Shown here piece after piece: positions 1-11,100 of a stretch of 59,737 bases of DNA. The notes beneath the pieces are model-generated. The model was not told the origin of the DNA. It saw only the letters and a program-made list of their open reading frames with translations, and ran no database searches. Position numbers and translations under genes: made by a program. The stretch covers positions 1-59,737 of the forward strand of contig DIZL01000075.1 in assembly GCA_002429385.1 (NCBI GenBank), in the 5' to 3' direction. Origin of the DNA: Prolixibacteraceae bacterium UBA6029. GTDB taxonomy: Bacteria; Bacteroidota; Bacteroidia; Bacteroidales; Prolixibacteraceae. The number at the start of each line of letters is the position of its first letter. Position 1 is the first letter of the stretch.

Positions 1-2
1 AT

Positions 3-122
3 AATCCTTTGTTTCGGTCCTGGATTGAAATTCCAGGTTTTAATACCGCTTCAATTGTAATAACTATTTGGATACATCCGGTTTTTCAGCAGACCCTAAA
101 TAAAAGAATGGTAAGACAATGA
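3..122 (+). CDS. C-terminal fragment of an unrecognised protein (5' end outside window)
   Basis: An open frame runs from the window edge to a TGA at 120-122 and gives 39 residues ending in NKRMVRQ. It contains a short hydrophobic stretch (TASIVITIWI) and a basic tail, which would suit the last membrane segment of an integral membrane protein. I cannot name a family from so little sequence. The frame is judged real only because it stays open from the edge and its composition is protein-like; it could also be chance. Confidence 0.4.
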   Translation, partial: NPLFRSWIEIPGFNTASIVITIWIHPVFQQTLNKRMVRQ

Positions 123-629
123 TATGACAGAGAATAGAATTATTCCTTTCGGGAAAGTTTGGGAAATAAGATCTGTCTACAGAAGAAATGTATTAAACGG
201 TATCATTCATAGAACATCGCACACTGAATATCAGAATATTTAAGTTTAAGATTTGAATACGTCTTTTACTAAGAATAGATTCAAAAGAAATTTTGCAAAA
301 GAATATGGAAGGAAACTGTTTGGACAAAATTCTTTAAACCGAAACAAATTGAAGTATTATAACACTGAAGCACAGTTTATTAGTTCAATATACACTTATA
401 ATCTTAACCATTGACATTCAATATTCCGAAGTATTCGAACATACATTTAAAATAAATACACAATAATTGGCTGTGAATAAAATTAATCAACGAAATAATT
501 CTTCTTGATTCTTTATCAGAAAACATACATATGATGGATTAATTTCTATATTTAGCGCAGTATGACTGGAATTTCTTTACAAATTCACAGATTTGACCAG
601 TTGCAAGGAATTTTCAAATCAAATATAGT
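123..629. other. AT-rich intergenic stretch
   Basis: No convincing reading frame, RNA or terminator was seen in these ~500 bases. The sequence is AT-rich and unstructured up to the MITE-like element that begins at 636. Confidence 0.5.
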
Positions 630-635
630 AATGTT

Positions 636-788
636 GAGTCCGCTCCGATCCCGATCCCGATAGCTATCGGGACTATCGGGACCGTCATTGCGAACGAAGT
701 GAAGCAATCTCAACATATAGATTATCAACAGAATGGGATTGCTTCGTGCCTACTAATGACGTGCTATGTCGCTTTTCGGAGTAGACTC
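636..788. mobile_element. MITE-like element, copy A (153 bp) with 6-bp target duplication
   Basis: The ends are inverted repeats: GAGTC at 636 and, more completely, CTTTTCGGAGTAGACTC finishing at 788. The same 6 bases, AATGTT, flank both ends (630-635 and 789-794), as expected of a target-site duplication. Inside is a second inverted repeat (GTCATTGCGAACGAAG type). The left half carries an extra insert with the palindrome CCCGATAGCTATCGGG at 656-671. The element matches, in opposite orientation, the copy at 38244-38374. It has no coding capacity and would need a transposase supplied from elsewhere. Confidence 0.8.
656..671. repeat. 16-bp perfect palindrome CCCGATAGCTATCGGG
   Basis: This is a perfect palindrome inside the left arm of MITE copy A and is absent from copy B, so it probably inserted later. 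It resembles other (A/T)CCCG...CGGG palindromes in the window at 1986-2008, 14644-14659, 38711-38730 and 38804-38818. Confidence 0.7.
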
Positions 789-846
789 AATGTTCTAATC
801 GGAGGCAGGATCGAGGAAACCAGATAAATTACCAAACAAAATATTC

Positions 847-1599
847 ATGACGTCACAAATTTCACCAGATAAGTTAACTGCAATAATTGTTGATGACGAA
901 CTCCACGGCAGAGAAAATCTAAGGATGCTCATTAATAATTACTGCCAGGAGATTGAAATCCTGGGTTGTGCGGATTCGGCATTAAGCGCGAAAGAACTTG
1001 TGCATACAAAATTGCCGGAAGTGGTGTTTCTCGATATTAATATGCCGGTACTTGACGGGTTTGATTTTCTGGAGGAATACGAAGACAGAAACTTTATGGT
1101 AGTATTTGTCAGCGCTCATGAGGAGTTTGGAATAAATGCAGTTAAGGCCGGCGCTGTGGATTATCTTCTTAAACCAATAAATATAAAGGAATTAAAACAG
1201 ACCGTTAAAAAACTCCTATGCATAAAAGGCAAGACGATAAAAGCAGAATCAATCTTTGAAACAGACAAATTGGTTCTTCCTGCATCTCATGGGTTTGATG
1301 TATTCATATTTGACGATCTGATCCGTCTGGAAGCAGAGGGATGCTATACTAAAGTCATCATAAAAGATGGAAAGAATAAAATGGTCTCCCGGACATTGAA
1401 AGATTTTGAGGATACCCTGCCAAAAGACCTGTTTTTTAGAATTCATAAATCGCATCTCATCAATGTGAAGTACATCAAGGAATATTCAAACCGAAGTGGT
1501 AACTATGTCATTATGATTGACGGGAGCAAGGTTGAGATATCGCGTCGAAAAGCGCCTGAATTTATTCAGAAAATAAAAAAGGCTCTAAATGCAGTTTAG
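847..1599 (+). CDS. LytTR-family response regulator
   Basis: This 250-residue two-component response regulator has an N-terminal receiver domain (about 10-125) followed by a LytTR DNA-binding domain (about 145-245). In the receiver, D16/D17 form the acidic pocket, D63 (in FLDINMPVLDG) is the likely phosphate acceptor, and S89 and K109 are the conserved switch residues. The C-terminal part contains IRLEAEGCYTKV and RIHKSHLIN, typical of LytTR. It ends two bases before the start of the sensor kinase gene, so the pair is almost certainly one operon and a cognate system. The target genes are unknown; the unusual surface-protein gene downstream is a possible but untested target. Confidence 0.93.
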   Translation: MTSQISPDKLTAIIVDDELHGRENLRMLINNYCQEIEILGCADSALSAKELVHTKLPEVVFLDINMPVLDGFDFLEEYEDRNFMVVFVSAHEEFGINAVKAGAVDYLLKPINIKELKQTVKKLLCIKGKTIKAESIFETDKLVLPASHGFDVFIFDDLIRLEAEGCYTKVIIKDGKNKMVSRTLKDFEDTLPKDLFFRIHKSHLINVKYIKEYSNRSGNYVIMIDGSKVEISRRKAPEFIQKIKKALNAV

Positions 1600-1601
1600 C
1601 C

Positions 1602-4600
1602 ATGCTTAAGCAACTATTTATACTTGTCCTGACCAGTTTTATTCTGTCCATCTATTCCTACGCACAGACGCCTTCGTATTATCATTACACCTCGGATGAC
1701 GGCCTGGCTTCTTCTACTGTTTACAATATCATTCAGGACAGGGATGGGTTTATCTGGTTCGCGACGATTAACGGGATGAGCAAATTTGACGGAAAGCACT
1801 TTACGACATACAATACCAGGGATGGCCTCAATTCCAATTCAATTATCTCGCTTGCCGAAGGGAAAAACGGAGAACTTTATATCGGCAATTATGAAAAAGG
1901 AATTAATGTTCTGCGTAATGGCCGGATCGAAAACTATTGCAGCGAGATCCGGGGGAAGAGTTTTGCCCTTTCCTATTTATTGCTTTCCCCACGAGTACTT
2001 GGGGGGAAAGAGGAGCAAAAGCTATACGCCTACCGCAGCTCAGGAGTTATTAATTCAATCCGTGAAAACAAATCCGGCGAACTGATTACTAAACCCGTTT
2101 CTTCTTATCCCGTCTATGTTAATCGATTGGAAAGGATTCAAAATGGAGAAATAATTGCCTTAACCACAACTGGTTTATACAATTTCAAGGATGATAAATT
2201 AGCTCGAATTGCGCTTACCGGCTTATCGAATGCAAATATTTATTGTCTAACCAAAGGTGATGGCGGTAGTTACTATATTGGGACAAAAGGGATGATTTGC
2301 AAAATAAAAGACAGTATTGTTGTCAGCAGCTATAACATAAAACTATTCAAGGACAACAATGATGTGAATGCAATCTATCGGGACAAAAATAATAATTTGT
2401 GGTTTTCGGTCATGAACAGGGGTTTCTTTTACATTAAGGATGGTTCTGACCAAATTACAGATGTAGGTAAAAAAATGGGTTTGCAGAACACTCTGGTAAA
2501 TAATTATCTTGAAGATAAAGAAGGGAATATATGGATCAGTACCTATGGCAATGGTGTTTATTGCCTAAACAATCTTTATCTGAAAAGTTACAACGAAAAT
2601 GACGGAATGAACAGTAATAATGTTTATTCCATTGTAAAAGAAAGATCAGGCAAATTAGTAATAGGTACTTTTAACGGTATTAATATTTTCGAAAACGGAA
2701 GTTTTAAACAGATCAAAGGGAATTCGAATAAAACCTTAACTGAATATATTTATCGGATAAAGACTTATAAAAATGAATTTTATGTCTGCGGAGCATTTGG
2801 CGGAGACGATATAAAAAACAGAACATATAAGGATATGAATTTTCATATGATCAGCCATCCCTCCTTCTGTAGTATAAACAATGAACTTTACCTTTTTGGA
2901 TCTCCTGTAAATTCAATAAGCGTTCAAACTGGATTTGAAAGTAAAAGGAATAAGGCTGAACTATTCTATCTTTTTGGGAATAGTCCAACTATAAACCGCA
3001 TTAACGACATTGTTGAGGATACAGAAAAAAATGTCTGGATCGGAACAGGTATGGGTTTATGTAAAGTATCGAACCTTATAACTGAAATGTCGGGATGGAA
3101 GAAGACCTTTTTTCCCTTAAGTCCGGTACTGAACTCAAAAATAAATTCAATATATCAGGATAACAATGACTGTATGTGGTTTGCAGGCGAAAAAGGATTT
3201 GCCAGTTACAACCTAAAAAATGATTCGGTTACAAACTACACCAATATACAGGGTCATGACTTATCCTCCACTACTTCCATTGTTTCGGATAACAAGAAAA
3301 GGATATGGATCGGAAACATGAAAGGTCTTTATTTAATGGACGGAAAATCAATCCGGCATCTGAACAGGCAAACCGGTCTTCCATCAGATGAAGTGTTTTC
3401 TCTATGTTTCGATAAGGAAAAGAACCTGATGTATATTGGTACCAGCAATGGAATATCCTTTCTGGATATCAGTCTTTTCGACAACTATTCACCAAAGCCG
3501 CCAGATGTTAAACTTACGAGCCTGAAGGCAGGTGATTCGATTTACACAAGCTACTCCAATTTGGTCTTAGAACCGGAACAAAATCATGTTTCACTTGAAT
3601 TTAAAGTATTAAGTTTTTCGTCCCAGTCCTCAATCAGATATAAATATATACTAAATGGAGAGTCGGCAGAAACCGATCAGGATCAGTTGGATCTTGTTTC
3701 ATTGAAGTTCGGCACCTATAACCTGCAGATCATGGCTAAATCCCAGAATACGGATTGGAGTCAACCCTGTTTCCTGTCTTTTCGCGTACTACCCCGGTTC
3801 GTGGAGACCATCTGGTTTACCCTTCTGATAATTTTAACATTAGGCGTATTCTCAGTTACCGCAATGATTTGGTGGCTGAGACTAACAAAAAGTAAGGTCC
3901 GGAAAGAACTGGAGTTATCGGAAAGGATCAATGACCTCAAACATCAGGCATTGTCGGCCATGATGAACCCTCATTTTATAGCCAACTCGCTTAATTCGGT
4001 GCAATACCTGGTCAATAGCCGAAAGTATGAAGAGGCCAACGATTATATTGCCATGATGGCCAAATTGATGCGGAAGAATCTGGATACAGCCGGAAACGGG
4101 TTTATTCTTCTGGCTGAAGAAATGAACCGGCTAAAACTGTATCTTGACCTGGAAAAACTTAGATTTCAGGAAGGATTTTCATATGAGATTATCACAGGAA
4201 CCGGTGTTGACAAGGATTCTATTCTAATACCGAATATGATTATTCAGCCCTTTGTAGAAAATACGCTTTGGCATGGAATTATTAATTCCGGAAGTAAAGG
4301 ACTTGTGTCCGTATCATTTACTTTTGAAGATGTATATATTGATACAATTATTTGCAAGTCACTTATTATTAAGATTACTGATAATGGGATAGGGGTTAAT
4401 GCAGCAAAGAAGAATAAACAAGAGGATCACATTTCAAAAGGAATACAAATTATTGAAGAACGGTTACAACTATTGAGTGCTAAAATGCAACTTCCGCAAC
4501 CAATCATGCTTGAAGATTTAAGCACCCGTAATAACAACTCTCACGGAACTGAAGTGATTATTTCCCTTCCTCCGGCACTTTATAAGGTATTACCTTTTCC

Positions 4601-4622
4601 AAAGCTTTATTCCAATATATAA
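1602..4622 (+). CDS. Sensor histidine kinase with reg_prop propeller and Y_Y_Y domain (LytS-type)
   Basis: The protein has 1006 residues. A signal peptide (ends near SYA-QTPS, residue 22) is followed by many two-component regulator propeller repeats (motifs such as RDGFIWFAT, EGNIWIST and KRIWIGN) up to about residue 625. A Y_Y_Y-like beta-sandwich follows (about 640-725), then a transmembrane helix (about 730-755) and a His_kinase (PF06580) domain with phospho-acceptor H791 in MNPHFIANSLN. A HATPase domain with QPFVENTLWHGI and DNGIG completes it. The periplasmic propeller of such proteins usually senses a carbohydrate or other extracellular ligand. Its partner is the LytTR regulator immediately upstream. 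A short stretch near residue 128-136 (LLLSPRVLGGK) coincides with a DNA palindrome and looks inserted. Confidence 0.93.
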   Translation: MLKQLFILVLTSFILSIYSYAQTPSYYHYTSDDGLASSTVYNIIQDRDGFIWFATINGMSKFDGKHFTTYNTRDGLNSNSIISLAEGKNGELYIGNYEKGINVLRNGRIENYCSEIRGKSFALSYLLLSPRVLGGKEEQKLYAYRSSGVINSIRENKSGELITKPVSSYPVYVNRLERIQNGEIIALTTTGLYNFKDDKLARIALTGLSNANIYCLTKGDGGSYYIGTKGMICKIKDSIVVSSYNIKLFKDNNDVNAIYRDKNNNLWFSVMNRGFFYIKDGSDQITDVGKKMGLQNTLVNNYLEDKEGNIWISTYGNGVYCLNNLYLKSYNENDGMNSNNVYSIVKERSGKLVIGTFNGINIFENGSFKQIKGNSNKTLTEYIYRIKTYKNEFYVCGAFGGDDIKNRTYKDMNFHMISHPSFCSINNELYLFGSPVNSISVQTGFESKRNKAELFYLFGNSPTINRINDIVEDTEKNVWIGTGMGLCKVSNLITEMSGWKKTFFPLSPVLNSKINSIYQDNNDCMWFAGEKGFASYNLKNDSVTNYTNIQGHDLSSTTSIVSDNKKRIWIGNMKGLYLMDGKSIRHLNRQTGLPSDEVFSLCFDKEKNLMYIGTSNGISFLDISLFDNYSPKPPDVKLTSLKAGDSIYTSYSNLVLEPEQNHVSLEFKVLSFSSQSSIRYKYILNGESAETDQDQLDLVSLKFGTYNLQIMAKSQNTDWSQPCFLSFRVLPRFVETIWFTLLIILTLGVFSVTAMIWWLRLTKSKVRKELELSERINDLKHQALSAMMNPHFIANSLNSVQYLVNSRKYEEANDYIAMMAKLMRKNLDTAGNGFILLAEEMNRLKLYLDLEKLRFQEGFSYEIITGTGVDKDSILIPNMIIQPFVENTLWHGIINSGSKGLVSVSFTFEDVYIDTIICKSLIIKITDNGIGVNAAKKNKQEDHISKGIQIIEERLQLLSAKMQLPQPIMLEDLSTRNNNSHGTEVIISLPPALYKVLPFPKLYSNI
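1986..2008. repeat. Imperfect GC-rich palindrome inside the kinase gene
   Basis: TTTCCCC...ACGAGTACTTGG...GGGGAAA is an imperfect palindrome that is read in frame as SPRVLGG. The same hexapeptide PRVLGG arises from the palindrome at 14644-14659 in the giant surface-protein gene, although the two proteins are unrelated. Confidence 0.6.
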
Positions 4623-4640
4623 AGCTTTGGAAAAGTTTTT
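4593..4640 (+). terminator. Rho-independent terminator overlapping the kinase stop codon
   Basis: A 17-bp stem (CTTTTCCAAAGCTTTAT and its complement ending at 4635) is followed by GTTTTT. The stop codon of the kinase gene (4620-4622) lies in the right arm, so the last codons form part of the terminator. Confidence 0.8.
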
Positions 4641-4769
4641 CTCTTCGACTTCTCTTACCGATTAATTGCAAATACATACCGTTGGTTTAATAATACCTAC
4701 CGCAAGCTTGTTAGCTATTGCTGCAGAGGATACTTGTATATAGTTTTAACAAAAGTTCAAGCCCTCTAA

Positions 4770-5021
4770 ATGAATGCAATAAATAAACTGATGTATTTAT
4801 TTACCAGAAAAACCGCTAAGTCAGCACCTCTTTTAATCATAAAGAAGGATACTGATGATTGTGATATTAAAGAATATCAATCCATTGAAGAAGCAATTGC
4901 CGATCTGGAAAATGATCCGAATGTTCCTATTGATAAAATAGAGAAATTGAGATCGTCACTGAAGAATCTGAAGAACAAAACTTCGATTACAATCAGGAAC
5001 GGTGAGATAATAAAACGGTAA
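4770..5021 (+). CDS. Small hypothetical protein (83 aa)
   Basis: I do not recognise a family. The protein is hydrophilic, with a basic N-terminus (KLMYLFTRKTAK), an acidic middle (YQSIEEAIADLENDP) and a lysine-rich predicted helix (about 55-75). There is no signal peptide and no clear membrane segment. It lies alone between the terminator of the kinase gene and the giant surface-protein gene, on the same strand. The composition is protein-like and the start is ATG, but the assignment as a real gene rests only on that. Confidence 0.5.
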   Translation: MNAINKLMYLFTRKTAKSAPLLIIKKDTDDCDIKEYQSIEEAIADLENDPNVPIDKIEKLRSSLKNLKNKTSITIRNGEIIKR

Positions 5022-5115
5022 CGTTTATATTGCTTATTTGCTATAGATTACAGATTATTTAGTTGTCAAATAAAGATATTTTAACAATAAACCATTACTC
5101 CAAAAACAGGATGCT

Positions 5116-8100
5116 ATGAAAAATCTTTACTTATTATTCGTAACACGTTCAGTCATATTCCCGGTATCGAAGCTGATGTCCGGATTACGATCCATTGCGA
5201 TCCTGTATTTATTTCTACTGATGTCTGGCAGCACAGCTCACGCCCAATGGGTAGTACAAACTGGCGGCTCAAGTGTTAATACTCTTTTTGCCAACGGGAC
5301 TACTATAATCGGAGGAACAAATGGCGCAGGCAGTATTTTCTATGGTTCGGGCTCGGGCACGAATTGGTACAGTACACTTAATCCCGGCATACCTACCGGA
5401 GCGGATGTCAGGGCCTTTGGGGCGAACTCGTCATATGTTTTTGCTGGAAGTCAAAGTGGTCTTTTCCGTTGCATCAATGACGGCAATTATAGCAGCTGGA
5501 CCAATGTTCTGGCAGGAGGATATTGGTCTCTACTCGTAAACGGATCCGAAATTTTTGCAGGTACACTTGGTGCCGGTGTATTCCATTCAACAGATAATGG
5601 CGCAAACTGGACACAATCTATGTCGGGAATGGAATCTTATCCTGATCCTTACGCTCTCGTTTCAAATGGCACTTACCTTTTTGCAGGAATGTATGCAGGC
5701 AATGGTTCTGTTAATTCCCCTGATGCCGGTGTTTATCGTTCCGATGACAATGGTGTCACCTGGACGCAAAAAATTAACGGATTGACAAATCACGATGTTT
5801 TTTCACTAGCGGTAAAAGGTGGGTATCTTTTTGCCGGAACCAATGGAGGAATCTTCCGTTCGAGTGACAATGGTGATCATTGGACTTTTCTAGCAGATGG
5901 AGCAGTTCATACTATAAAAATCGTTTGCAACTCGGATATTTATGCAGGACTTTTGAACAATGGTGGTGTAAGTCGTTCTTCCGACGATGGGGTAACCTGG
6001 ACCTCTTACAGTACAGGGATGAATCAAGTTGCAGTCATGTCACTTGCGTTAATTGGTCCGGATCTTTTTGCCGGAACCCTGGGACAGGGAGTATTCAAAG
6101 CAAACATTGGCGACTGTCCGGCAAGTACCTCATCCATTTGCGGAACAAAGTATAATGACATCAATGGTAACGGTCTTCAGGATAATGGCGAGCCTGGACT
6201 TCAGGGCTGGACAATAAATCTGGCATACAGCAGTGCAGCCGGCGGACCAGTGACTTTGACTACAACTACAGGTGCTAACGGCAGCTATTGCTTTGATAAC
6301 CTGACTGCCAATACTTACACAATCTCAGAAACACAGCAAAGCGGATGGACACAAATATCTCCGGCAGCTCCCGGAACGCACATCGTAATACTTGCCACGG
6401 GAATTAGTGCCAGTGGTCAGGACTTCGGAAACCAGCAAATCCTTGGTTCCATTTGCGGATTAAAATTTAATGACATCAATGGTGACGGCATTCAAAATAA
6501 TGGAGAACCTGGCCTATCCGGCTGGACAATCAACCTGACCTACAACCTGGCAACCGGTCCAGTGACAGTTACCACCACCACCGATGCAACCGGAAATTAT
6601 TGTTTCAACAATCTTGGTGCCGGATCCTATGCTGTATCTGAAACACAAAAGAGCGGTTGGACACAAACATTTCCGGCAGCACCGGGAACATATTCTATAA
6701 GACTATCTCTTGGACTGAATCTCGTTGGTCAAAACTTTGGGAATCAGCAAATCCTTGGCTCCATTTGCGGAATGAAGTTTAATGATATCAATGGAGATGG
6801 CATTCAAAATAACGGAGAACCCGGGCTTTCGGGATGGACAATTAATTTGACTTATGGGGGGTTAGCCGCAGCGGTGACTTTGACTACTACCACAGGCGCC
6901 GATGGAAGCTATTGCTTCAATAATCTGACTGCAAATACCTATACGGTTTCAGAGACACAACAAAGCGGATGGACACAAATTTCTCCGGCAGTTCCGGGGA
7001 CCTATTCGGTAAACCTCACCTCAGGTCTGAATGTTGTTAACCAAAACTTCGGAAACCACTTTTGTATTCCAACCATCACAGGAACTACTCCCGGATCAAC
7101 TTGTGGAACTGGTACCGTAACTTTAGGAGCAACTGCCTCCTCCGGAACGATCAACTGGTACAATACTTTAGCCGGTGGTACTTTATTGGGAACAGGCAAC
7201 TCATTTCTCACTCCAAGCATTGCTACTACAACTACCTATTATGTAGATGCAACCAGTGCTTGCGGCACAACAGCGGTTCGAACAGCAGTTGTGGCCACCT
7301 TCATTGCCATACCGACAGCAATTTTGACCAGCAGCGATGCTGACAACACATTTAATGCCGGCACTTCAGTGACTTTCACAGCCGGAGGTGGCACCAATTA
7401 TGATTTCAGGGTTAACGGAGCGAGTGTTCAGAATGGCGTTTCAAATACTTATACCACTTCTACCTTGACAAATGGTCAGGTCGTTGATGTAATTGTCACC
7501 AATTCATCAGGCTGTATTGTCACAAGCTCAGGAATAACTAACTCGGTAATACAAACTGCTTGTATTAATCCTCCTGCCAACATGATAGCCTGGTGGTCTT
7601 TAGACGAAACTGACATTTCAAATACAGGCTCAATATCAAATGATCTTGCCGGATTTAACAATGTCGGTGCCCGCACAAACAGTCCTGTACCTGTGCCAGC
7701 AATGGTTTTGGGCGGATTACAGTTCGATGGAATTGATGATTACGTTGAAGTACCCGATCATGCCGAATTAAATTTTGGTCTCGGTAATTTATCCTTCGAT
7801 GCCTGGATTTTAACTACGACAGTCATTGGCGTGGAAGAGCTTGTTGACAAACGGCTTTCGATTACCCAAGGTTTATTTGGATATGCATTTTTTCTCAACA
7901 ACGGAAAACTTAGCCTGGAATTAGCTGATGGAACATGGGCAAATTATTTCTCACCTGTTTTTGTTGCGGATGGCAAATGGCATCATATTGCCGTTACTGT
8001 CTCAAGAACCGATCCAAATGGAATAATTTTCTATCTTGATGGTGTTCCAACACCGTATGGAGATCCAACGTCGCACGCAGCTTCTCTTGACAATTCAGGC

Positions 8101-11100
8101 AAGCTTAGAATTGGCGGTAATTCACAAGGAGTTGTATACCAATTCAAGGGAATTCTGGATGAAATTGAAATGTTTAACCGGGTAATTACCAAAGATGAAA
8201 TTATCTCAATATTTAACGCCGGAAGTGCGGGAAAATGTAAACCAAAAGGACTGCTTGGCTCTATTTGCGGAATGAAGTTTAACGATGCAAACGGAAACGG
8301 AACACAGGATACGGGTGAGCTCGGACTATCAGACTGGGAAATCAGCCTGACATACCTTCTTTCCGGTGTATCAACGACTGTAAAGACTACGACCGGTGCT
8401 GACGGAAGCTATTGTTTCAACGACCTTGCTGCCGGAATATACACGATTAAAGAGACTCCAAAGGACAATTGGGTGCAAAAGTATCCGGTTCCGGGAACTT
8501 ACTCGATTACTCTCACAACTGGGCAAAAAGTCATCGACAAAAATTTCGGAAATTACCTGTGTAATCTTACCATCACTGGAACCACTCCGGGATCACGTTG
8601 TGGAACAGGAACCGTAACCTTGGGAGCAACAGCTTCCGCCGGAACGATCAACTGGTATTCAACATTAATAGGTGGTTCATCATTGGGAACAGGTACTTCA
8701 TATACCACACCAAGCATTTCAACAACAACAACATATTATGCTGAAGCAACAGACAACGGATGTACCACAGCTGTACGGACAGCCGTTGTTGCCACCGTTA
8801 AAGCTATACCGATAGTTTCTGCACCGGTTTCAGTAAACGTGGGTAGTACGATAACCTTATCGCCAACTACCGGAGGAACCTGGACAAGCAGCAATCCATT
8901 TATCGCCTCGGTGACGAATACAGGCGTGGTAACCGGACTATCTGCAGGTACAGCAACATTCACCTTTACCAATACGATAACCGGTTGCAATGCCACCACC
9001 TCATCGGTAACAGTAGTTGGTTTGTTGAACTGTGATCAGCTGAGTGCGACTGCATCCAAAGTCATACCTGGCGATTGCCTGTGGAGCCTGAGTTTAACTC
9101 AGCCCGCGAATCTTACCGGAATAAGTGCGATCCAGGTTCTGGCTTTATCGCCAAATCAGTTTGCAACCGGCACCGGATTAGGTTCAGCCTATACCAGCTG
9201 GCTGGCTTCCGGAACATTTGCCACAGGAGAAACATATTATCCGCCAACAGGTATTGTTTCGGGTGGAAACTTAAGTAACTTCCTGACAATGAACCTCAGC
9301 TATGTAACCTCACCACAAACTATAGTCGTGAATTGGTTGGATGCTACGGGTAAAGTTGTGTGTTCCAAATCCATACAATTAAACTGTCAGACAACTTGTG
9401 TCGGCGTAATCAACGAGGCTGTAACCTGTGTTGGAAATAATTACAATTTAGCCTATTCATTTACCAATAATGCGACCTACCCCATCCATACGATCGACTA
9501 CTCGGTACAAAGTCCTGGATCGGTGACGATTTCGCCCACCACTGTAATATTAGCAACAGATGTAGCCTCAACTTCAAATTCAGGTATTCAAAATATACTG
9601 ATTTCAGGAGCGGTGCCCGGAGATCATGTCAGCATCGTAGCCAGGTTTATGAAATCAACCGGATGCTGTTGGTGTTTCGATACTCTTCATTTAATTATCC
9701 CAACCTGTCCTACAGTTTGTGATTCGCTGAGCATTCAGGCACAGGGTACTCCTGAAGGTTGTTGTTATTCAGTTTCATTAACTAATAACAGCAGTACAAA
9801 ATTCTCAAATGTCCAGTTTGAACTACTTTCAGGAGGAATATTCGGAAGCATGTCCACAGCAACTTCTGGATTTGCAATGACCAACGTAACTCCATTTAAT
9901 CTCATCAATCTTGTAAAGCTTCCTCCTGTTTCAGGAGTCATCGGAAACGGAACTTTCACTAATGCACTGAACATGTGCATCAGGCAATATACATCACCAA
10001 ACCAGGTTGTTGAAGTGAGATGGATGAAAGATGGCAAGGTGATCTGCAGGGATACTTTACGGTTCAATTGTATTGGACATCCAACAGCGGTTGGTTGTTC
10101 ACAACCATTGGAAGGAACTCTGGAATGTTTGAAAGATGGAACGGTTAAATATAACTTCCGGATTCAGAACAATTCAAATTTCGATGCAACCGGATTCAAC
10201 ATTTCACCAACGGCTTCAAATGTTACTTTTTCACAGACAGCTTTTAGTAATGTACCAATTTTGTCTGGCGGACAGGTATCGACGGTACAAAGCATCATTT
10301 TATCAGGTGCAGGTGTCGGGCAAGGTCAAAACATTTGTTTCACGATAACCATTTTTAAGGCAATTTCCGGAACAGGTTCAACTGTCTATAGTGATTGCTG
10401 TCATACCGATACCATTTGCGTAGTATCGCCGGTATGTGGTGAGCAATTGGGTTCCATTTGCGGAATGAAATTCAGCGATGACAATGGAAACGGATCTCAG
10501 GATACGGGTGAGTTAGGATTAGCAGGCTGGACCATTAGCCTGACAAGCTACAACCTTTTGGGCGCAGCAACTACCGTGACGGCCATTACAGATGCCACCG
10601 GAGCCTATTGTTTTACAAATCTGGCGGCTGATACCTACACCATCAAAGAAACACAGAAAAGCGGCTGGACGCAAACATTCCCTGCCGGGACCGGTATCTA
10701 TTCCATAACCCTTACAGCAGGTGCGAAAATCGAAAACCAAAACTTCGGAAACCAGCAAATACCGACCAATATACCTTGCGTATATTTATGCAATACCGAC
10801 TTTGAACAATTTCTGGGTGTCACTCCTCCTTCAGGATTTTCCTGGTTTCCCCAGGCAAACATCCCTTGCTGGAAAACAACTGCATCTGACGGCCTGATAG
10901 AAATCTGGCACACCGGATTTGGTTTGGTACCTGCCTATACTGGCAATTATTTTGCTGAGTTGAATGCCACGCAGGTCGGAACTCTTTATCAGACTTTTAC
11001 GGCTAACGCACCTCAATCAGTAATCGTTTCCTTTGCACACCGGGGCAGATATGCAGGACTGGACGTCATGAAGGTTTCGATTGTTGATCCTGGTGGGACA

